Positions 50,626 through 59,800 of a stretch of DNA of 64,000 nt are shown piece after piece. Positions within the stretch are counted from its first letter, which is position 1; each line of letters starts with the position of its first letter. The stretch spans positions 9,273,720 to 9,337,719 of the forward strand of contig CM057157.1 of NCBI GenBank assembly GCA_029962745.1, written 5' to 3'. This DNA is from Echinometra lucunter. Taxonomy: Eukaryota > Echinodermata > Echinoidea > Camarodonta > Echinometridae. The notes beneath the pieces are model-generated. The model was not told the origin of the DNA. It searched no databases and was given only the letters and a program-made list of their open reading frames with translations. The position numbers were made by a program, and so were the translations under genes.

Positions 50626-51190
50626 TAATAATAATAATAATAATAATAAAGAAGAAGAACAAAGCCTCTACTGCTATATTGAAGGCCAGATGGATGCTAT
50701 CATGACCGCAGTCAAAGAGTCGGTGAGGAAAGGAAAAGATATGACAGCGAAGCAGCTCAAGACTGATCAGAAGAAAATGAGATTGGAAGGATGGAAAGAG
50801 AAGGTTATGCACGGACAGCATTTAAGACAGACAGAAGAGTTTGCTGGTCCAGAGAGCTGGCAGTGGCTGAAACGAGGAAGTGTAAAAAAGGAGACGGAAA
50901 GTATGTTAGTTGCTGCACAGGACCAGGCACTTACAACAAATTACCGGAAAGCCAGAATTGAGAAGAAGCACACATTTCCCTCATGCCGAATGTGTCATAA
51001 CAAAGACGAAACGGTTATTCATCTGGTTAGTGAATGCAGCAAAATGGCACAGACTTAGTACAAAGGAAGGCATGATAGAGTAGCAGCTGCAGTTCACGGG
51101 GGTATGGTGGCCCTGAAGCACGCTCGACAACAGGTCATGTGCGACGTGAATTTCGCATCCCAGGTCGTGAATTTCACGACTTGGGATGCA

Positions 51191-51225
<35 letters not shown>

Positions 51226-51260
51226 TAATAATAATAACAATAATAATAATAATAATAGTG

Positions 51261-51321
<61 letters not shown>

Positions 51322-53797
51322 AGTAACACTAATAATGACAATAATAGGCATGATAATGATAACAATAACGATCTAATACTAATATAGCGCATCTTATATT
51401 GTTATCTCCATCCACTATTAAACTCACTGACGAAAAAATTACTATTCCATATACAAGAATGCGTTACCTTAATTTACATTTCATTACATTTAAAAATAAC
51501 CAAATCTATTCAATTTCAATTATATTGCAGTACATTATTTGACAAATTATGTACATGAATAAGATGCATCATATTCATTTAACAATGAGTTAAATTAAGT
51601 TACACAACAATCTTAATCATATTGAATTACGTTACTCTGCATTTCATTCAAGTACGTCACACTGAATTACCATGCATCATAAACGATAGGAGTACTAAAT
51701 TATTTGAGATGCGATAGTAATTGTAAATGGATGATAATCTTGAAAGTTATGATAATTTGAAACCATGGCAGTGTCTGATCTAAAGGAATGATATGTTCTG
51801 CTGGGCTTTATTGGGTAGAATCATTTTTTATTTTATTTGAGATTCCTTTTTTAGGGAGAAAAGATTTTCTCTGATTTTAGATTTCTCATGTCTCTTTCAT
51901 GGAAGGTATCAACGGTTCCAGAATATCTCCAGCTCCGATTTGGCGGTGATCGCCTTCAGGTGTTTATCGCTTGCATCAACCTCATCACAGCCATTGTCAT
52001 CATGTTAGCGGTAGGATATCCTTCATCCATTTTTCATTCTGTTGGAAATAATGATCATAAAAATGGTGGTTTCTTGCATAGCGTTCATATCCGTCACAGC
52101 GTGACGGTCATGGCGCCCCGACATTAACATCCGTGTCACGGCCGAGCGGTCATATTATGGAGCGCTCTAGAAAGTATGCTATGCCTGATGCAGTGCGTAG
52201 ACGTTTCCTCCATTAATCATTAATTTCTGCGAACATCGGGGGTGTTTGACAAAGAGTTAAGTTGAACTAAAGTCGCACTTAAATTCTTAGTTGCGTGCTG
52301 TATATTACGCATCAACCCATTGGTCAGATCACTGCTCAGGGGACGCGCGCTATTGGGAAGTCCATCAGTGAGATTACACGTTAACTACCATATGCGTTCT
52401 GGCGCTTAAGCTGACTCTAAGTCCAACTTAACTCTTTTTGGACCCCCCCCCCCCCCCCCCTTACCATTTCACTGGTACCAACAGAGTGAGATGTACGCCG
52501 CAGCCCTGGTCATCCAGCAATCTTTGGGATGGGACCTCTATACATCAATCATCGTCCTGCTACTGATGACTGCTGTCTACACGGTAGCTGGAGGACTCAA
52601 GGCTGTCATCTACACCGACGCCATCCAAGCTGTCATCATGATGATCGGTGCCTTTGCACTCATGGGAATAGGTAAGATTCTAATCTTCGTACATTAAGGA
52701 TTCATGTTCAGAACATGGGTGCAGATTTGGCGCGTAAAATAAAGAGTTGGCGCGGGAAGTGAGAATAGCTTTGCAATATATTACTCTACTCTTTCGTGTA
52801 TTTCCATTTCGTCATGGTCATTCTGGGTGAAAGTCGAATGGGTCCAATATATTTATACATATTTCTTTTACTCTTCAATTCAGCTGTGAGACTAGAACAT
52901 CAAAAAAATGACAATCGAAAACTCAAATAATAATAGCATGTTGTGTTCGGAATGCCCTGGTCAAACACCTTTTCGCTACTTACATTACTTACATGACCAT
53001 GACTTAGGAAAATCTGTTTTCCTCTTACTATCACAAGACAGTTTTCTATACACAGTATTGCAATATGAATTGAAGGAGTATACATTTCATAAGTTTAATC
53101 ATAAAATCATCATTGAGAATCATGATAAGTTTCAGTTTCAGTTTCATTTTATTGTTTCATATTTTACATGTACAATGTTTTGACAATGTAGATGGTACAA
53201 ACAAGATAAATGGCACAAACGATAATGAAATCAATCGTCAGAGAAAATAAAAGAAGCATGCAGTTTTAATTGAGAAGAAGAAAAGTGAAATATGCAAAAG
53301 CCTAAGGGGAAAACTACGCTTTGTAAGATGTGTAAAGTAGGATAATATATGGACTTTTCAAAGGCAATCTATAACCACTCATGAAATAAGACCGAAAATT
53401 CTTTCTTGTCCTTTCCTCTTGTCATTCATCTTCACAGCATTTTCGGAAATTGACTGGTCAATGGAGACACTCCGTCTGAATTACATGGCGGCTATACCGA
53501 ACACAACCCAGCTGTCAGGTAATACCTCCTGTGGCATCCCTCAAGAGGGTACCTGGCATATATTTCACCCAGCTGATGATGCCAGCTTGCCTTGGCCCGG
53601 TTCCGTCTTTGGTGCTCTAGTCCTGGGTTGTTACTTCTGGTGCACCAATCAGGTAGGTCAACCGGACAGAATGAAGTGGCATCTCCTTGGGTCAACATGA
53701 TCCTGAGTGTGATGTGGTGCCATTTTGGCGTCTCTGTACTACAAGTGCCTCGAAGACAGGCCTGGGAGAGCCCTGCGATCATATTTTTTCTGTCGTA

Positions 53798-53837
<40 letters not shown>

Positions 53838-56800
53838 CATTTGGTTTTTAGTTCTGTGGATACAATCTTCGAGATTTTCTTGTGCCTTGAGTAATGTTTT
53901 CCATTATCGTACATCTACATTGCGCCTTTTGTTTTCAGTTAAAAATTATGATACAAAATTTGTAACATCATATTGTCTACATGGTCTATGGTTTTTTGGA
54001 AAATGGCGGCAGCAGTGGGATACATTTCAGTGTTTTGAGTTTCATGTATATTGATTCGACAATAGAAAAATGTGATATATCAGATAGAAGAATGAATCGA
54101 TAAAAACCATCGGGAAGCATAAATCAATAGTCGGTTGTTGTTCTTTTTAAATTTATTCATTTAATATGAATGTTTACCAATTTCAAGGTGATTGTCCAAC
54201 GTACCCTTGCAGCCAAGAATGTCACCCATGGCAAGGGAGCTTGTATAATGACGGGGTACTTCAAGATCCTACCAATGTTCTTGATGATCATCCCTGGTAT
54301 GATCAGCCGAAGCAAGTGGCCGGGTAAGTATGTTTTACAAAGGCTTGCTTAAACTTGAGTTCTGGGCACCGTTTCATGAAATATGTCAGCACTGACAAGT
54401 TGCCAGTCTCTGACAATTTCAGCAAAATCCTTGGTTCTGATTGGCTGAGAAACCACTGACTGTTACTATGGTAATTGTTAGAGAATGACAGCTTGTCAGT
54501 GCTGACAACCTTCATGAAATGGTCCCCGGTCATGACATTACAGTGTGAAATAACTATGTCCAGGCAACTTGGTGCATACCTCCAGGGTTTTTTTTAATAT
54601 ATTTTTTTATATATATAAATGGATTTTATTATTTCATCATGTATGGCAGTTAACAACTGAAATGGACATGACTTACAATCAGAATATACCTATAAAACTT
54701 AACATAATAATAACATGGGAAATCAATTACATGAGATTACATTAAACGAAAATTCGTAGTGAGGTAGCGAGGCATGACCCGGCACAAGCACGTTACAAAT
54801 ACAATCAAATTTATGAAACCTACACACAAACCACCAACCCTCACACACACGTACACACACACATTCCCACACTCACACCCACTCACACACTCATGCACTC
54901 TCGTGGACAAACACCCTCACATCCCCCAACACCATTATACATGTACATAATGCTTTTGCTCAAGCCATACCAGCATAAACCCCCCCCCCCCCCAAAAAAA
55001 AAAAAAAAAAAAATACTGCCAAATGACAAATCAACGGCTAAAAATATACTACAGAGAAAAAAGGGAGAAATATATTATATGGGTTACTATCTATTGTATA
55101 TAAAGGTAAAACCGGATTAAAACTTTCAAAATATCCATTTATCATTAACAGGTTTTAAAACTATCAAACCATCAGAAAAAAAAGACAGACATCAGAATAT
55201 TTCAGTTAAATAGCCAATACCAATACATTCTTCAGGCCTATGTATTTGTAATACTGCAACATGTATTGCACTATGATGTTTTAACCATTGATAAAAAAAA
55301 ATAAATACAGATTGTAAAATATAGTTATTCAACTGGAAAAAATACATTCCATCCTGACATTACTATCAAATGCTTAATTCGTAGTTCATATTTTCAGAAG
55401 TTTACTAACATATGAGATAGATATTGTTCAGTTCCATGTGTTAGTACTGGTCATTAATGCAATTTCTTGTCAATGACAAAAGAAAAACTCGCATATAACC
55501 TCACCAAAAATTGCAATTTTTGATAAACAGAGAATACGGGGGAAAAACAGCTCATGGTGGAGTCATTGTCAAATATACAAAGTTTACAAAGTCAGTTGTC
55601 ACAGTCAATTTCCTGTACTCAGGAAATTCATAACCCGTGCTCATTCAGCAGTCTGTTAGAGTATGGGATAGGACTGTTTCTATATCTATTATTTTAATAT
55701 GATGGAATACGAAGAGCAATCCCTTTCAGAGAACATTTCCACCACAGCATTCTTCCAAACTGACATCAAAAGACGACGAAACTCACAAATCGTTCTTCAA
55801 ACTCAAACTGCTCTTTAATCAGAAGTATCGCTCGGCATTTTGAATGAGGGGAACCGCATGGCGGATTAAACTTGCCGACGAAATGACCGACATTGTGACA
55901 AACTGAATATGCAACCCTGTGCAACTGCTTCTAATCTGTCTTTCCTTCCTCCTGTATCTATCTATCCTCTCTCTCTCTCTCTGCCTTTCCATTTTCGTTT
56001 TTCAGTCTCCTCTCCCCCCGTCTTTGCTGTTCCAAATCGCTAGGACCCCAGTGATTATTTTTCAATAATAAAGGCTAACAAAAACACCTTTTGCCCATAA
56101 AGCTTTCTTTTATTCGCTTTTTCCTCTTCAGGGTTGGCTTTTTGTATTGATGTGCGTCCATACTTTTGAATTGAATTTTACACAAATATTTTAAATTCAT
56201 ATGGGGTAGAAAAAGACTGACATCATATGTCAATCATTTTTTTTTTGCAATTGAGAAATTTTCGATTGATATTACATTTCCTCTCAAAATTTTCATCTGC
56301 TACAGATCGGGTAGCCTGCGTCGACCCGGATACCTGCGAAAGAGTCTGCGGGAATCCAGCAGGATGCTCCGATATAGCCTACCCGAGACTTGTCGTAGAA
56401 CTCATGCCAACAGGTACGAAGACGATTTGTATTATGACATACATGATCCACGATCTTTTAAAGTATGCACAGTAGTATGAGTTTAATTAAGATAAGACGA
56501 ATACACTTATATTAACTGGGATTACATTCAAAGATAAATACAATATTATGGATAATAAGGGATGTATTGATTATTTGAGATGGCTATGTAAATATCAAAT
56601 TCCACCTCATTCAATAACAACAATGGCCAATAATATTGTTCTATTAAACGGATTCTTGTCACACTAAAATCCATTTCCATAACCATTGGCGTAAATCCCG
56701 GGGGGGGGGGATAAAATATATCCCCCACATACACACGCACACACACACTTTTTGGAGAAGGGAGGATGGCGTGTACAAATATCCCCCATACTTTTTAAGG

Positions 56801-59800
56801 AAGAAATGATATTTTAATTAATCAGTTAGTAAAATTTGTGATAATCCGTCATAAACGACCATCATATTTTAGAATTTCTATTTGAAAATGGATTGAAAAT
56901 CAGAAAAGTGGTTATGTTTGGCTCGCTCGCTTCACTCGCTCGCAAAATTAACATTAAAATGTGTGTAAGGGGCCTGTGCAGGTGGGTGAGGGTGTATGTT
57001 TATACTTAAGTGTGAGTTCGACAGAAAAAAAAAATCGATAAAAAAATCGATCATCCCCCCCCCCTCTCCTCAAAGTGAATGTACGCCGGTGTCCATAACA
57101 CTTACTTCGAATACAACATATTTCTTGTCAATACCGGCAAGATTGTTAAAATACGATTAATGCATTATTTAGGAGTGCAGGTAAGAGAAAATACGAACTA
57201 AAGTGACTTTAACGGGCTTATCATAGATAAGTGTAAGATTACTGTCTACACCTTTAGGAACTTAATAGATTTTGAATGCAATTGTTGCCCAACACAGGAT
57301 ATAGATTTCAAGTATCCCTATGCCATCATACAATCAGTTATTTTAGGATTGCAGAATAATAAATTTCAATGAAACAGGTTTCTATAGTTTTGAACATGGC
57401 TAGGACTGAGTGGTCAACATGTGTGTTTGGCGTTTTAGGTCTTCAAACTTTTCCAGTGTTGACTTACATGAACAAACTGATGTTTAAATGGAAATGTTGC
57501 ACGACTTCGCGCAAGAAATCACATGTATCATAATATCCTACAAGTCTTTCCTGTTTACATCAATTTATTTAGGGTATCCAGAATTAAATATTATCATAAG
57601 AAAGCAAATTCTACTCATTTTGATCATGTTTCATCTCTTTGATGTTTAGGATTGAGGGGGCTAATGCTTGCCACTATGCTCGCTGCCATGATCAGTTCGT
57701 TGACTTCGATCTTTAACGCAGCCAGTTCTATGTTCGTCCTCGATATCTGGTACAAGTTCAGACCAAGATCGACCGAGCTCGAGCTCGTTATCGTAGGAAA
57801 GTAAGTTTGAGGTAGATTCATTGTAAATGAGCACCTCGCTCGAGCAGGGGGTGTGTGGTGAGGGGTGTGACAACTCCCCCTTGAAAGTTTTAGTTTGACA
57901 AATGATTCTTTGTTCATGTTATTTTTAGGTATTAGTTGACAATCTTCGATGGGGAAAATGTATCCTTTATCGGCGAATAAAAAAATAAAAACAATAAATG
58001 AGCTAAATTGTCGGCAATTTTGCCACTCCCTCTCCTCGTTCAGAACGTTATGGCAACGCTCCCGAATAAAGATTTATTTAGGATAAAGAGTCCATTAGAA
58101 TGGTGGGGAGACGCTCTTGAATTAACGATTCGTAATAGGATAGATTCCACCTTTAAATTTTATCTCAAAATTCCTTCGATAGATCTCTCTGGTTTAGTTG
58201 CAAGTACTTTCTACAGACGCAATGTAAAAGTCCACACAGGATATTGATGAAGCTCCCACCTAAATGTCTCAGTTCAATGAATACAAAGAGGTGAAAGAGG
58301 TGAAAATTACAAGCTACACAGTGAAAACGCTTTATACAACCTGGGTCCTGTTTCATAAAAAGTTGCTGTGATAGCAACTCCTGCTGGAATGGTAACTCCC
58401 ATGGCAATAGTGAGAACCCTGCTTCCTGATTGGCTTTTATAATGAAAGTTGCCATTCAATTAAGAGTTGCTATTGTAACAACTTTTTTATGAAATGAGGC
58501 CCGGGTGTACTATATGAACTGATCAGTTATTGTTTAAAAGTCTAAACAAATGTTCAAAGTTTTAATCAGCAGTGTTCAATTTTTTTTATTGTTCAAACAA
58601 TTGAACATTGTTGTTTAACTTTTTAAACACTTGTTTAAACTTTTAAACAATGCTTCACCAGTTCACATAGTAAATAAACCTAGTTGTATAACATTTATAC
58701 AAGTTGTTTAATTCTATTTTTACTGTGTATCGCTTGAGGTCCGGTCCCCTCCCCCTCCTCTCTCTTTCTCTCTACATTTTTAAACTGAAAATCTCAGTTT
58801 TGACCATTTCCAAACAAAATTTTTTTTTTTTTTAATCTGAAAACCCTTCAGCTCTGTTTCAGCTCTGCGTGATCCGTTTACCGCTTCAACAAATTCAAAT
58901 TATAAATAAAATTCATTCTGATGCGCAACTGAATTAAAATTGCTTTTTGTATCTCTTAAAATTTCAATCGAAGAAATGCTCATTGCGTTTCAGAACAAGA
59001 AATTGAATAAACAGATATAATAAAATGAAAACAAACTGCATCCTTGTTCTATGTACTAATCAGGATGCAGGCTTACCAGTAAAAACAACTACCAAAGAAT
59101 AGGACTTATTGCGAACTTATGATACGGACGTCATCTACCCATTTAACCAATTTCAGTTGGCAGTATCGTATTACTACGTCAATCGTTGCCAACTTATGCT
59201 ACCACTTGGGGGGGGGGGGTGCTGGGGGTGGCGTGTCGGATGGGCAGGTCTCCGCCTCTTGTATTTTTTCTGAACCAATTAAAATTTACCTATAGAGCAC
59301 ATGACACACTTTGCAAACAGGAAACCAAATTCGTTAACATCAACCCACTTTCTATCTTCTTGTATGGGAATAGGCAGCATTAAATAGCTAGCTCTCTGCA
59401 GTCGGTTTACTTGATGTCAATCAAAGATCAAAACAACTCATACTGCACCACGCACACAAAATATATAACTCGAGGGCGAATCATTATATTGGCAGCAATT
59501 TTAATCTTGTTACAGACTTTTTTTTTTTAGCCCTCCATAGGCTATTTCATTGAGTTAAATAAACATTTCACAACGTAGAAAAATGTATTTTACACTCAAA
59601 TGAAATACAATACTTTACATTTCTCTCTTTTAGTTTTAAACAAACAAAGATTTAAGTGACTGCCATTTAGCAACAAATTTGTTACGTGTACCTGAAATAA
59701 GATTAATATATCTCTCATCTTCATAATATTGAATAACCTTTTTCTTTATGATACTAAAAATAGGAATTTTATTATTAAGCTTTTGTACGAACATTTGTTG

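Noticed and set aside
50519..51058. Poly-asparagine protein
   Set aside because: The Asn run is the AAT microsatellite fused by chance to a LINE remnant.
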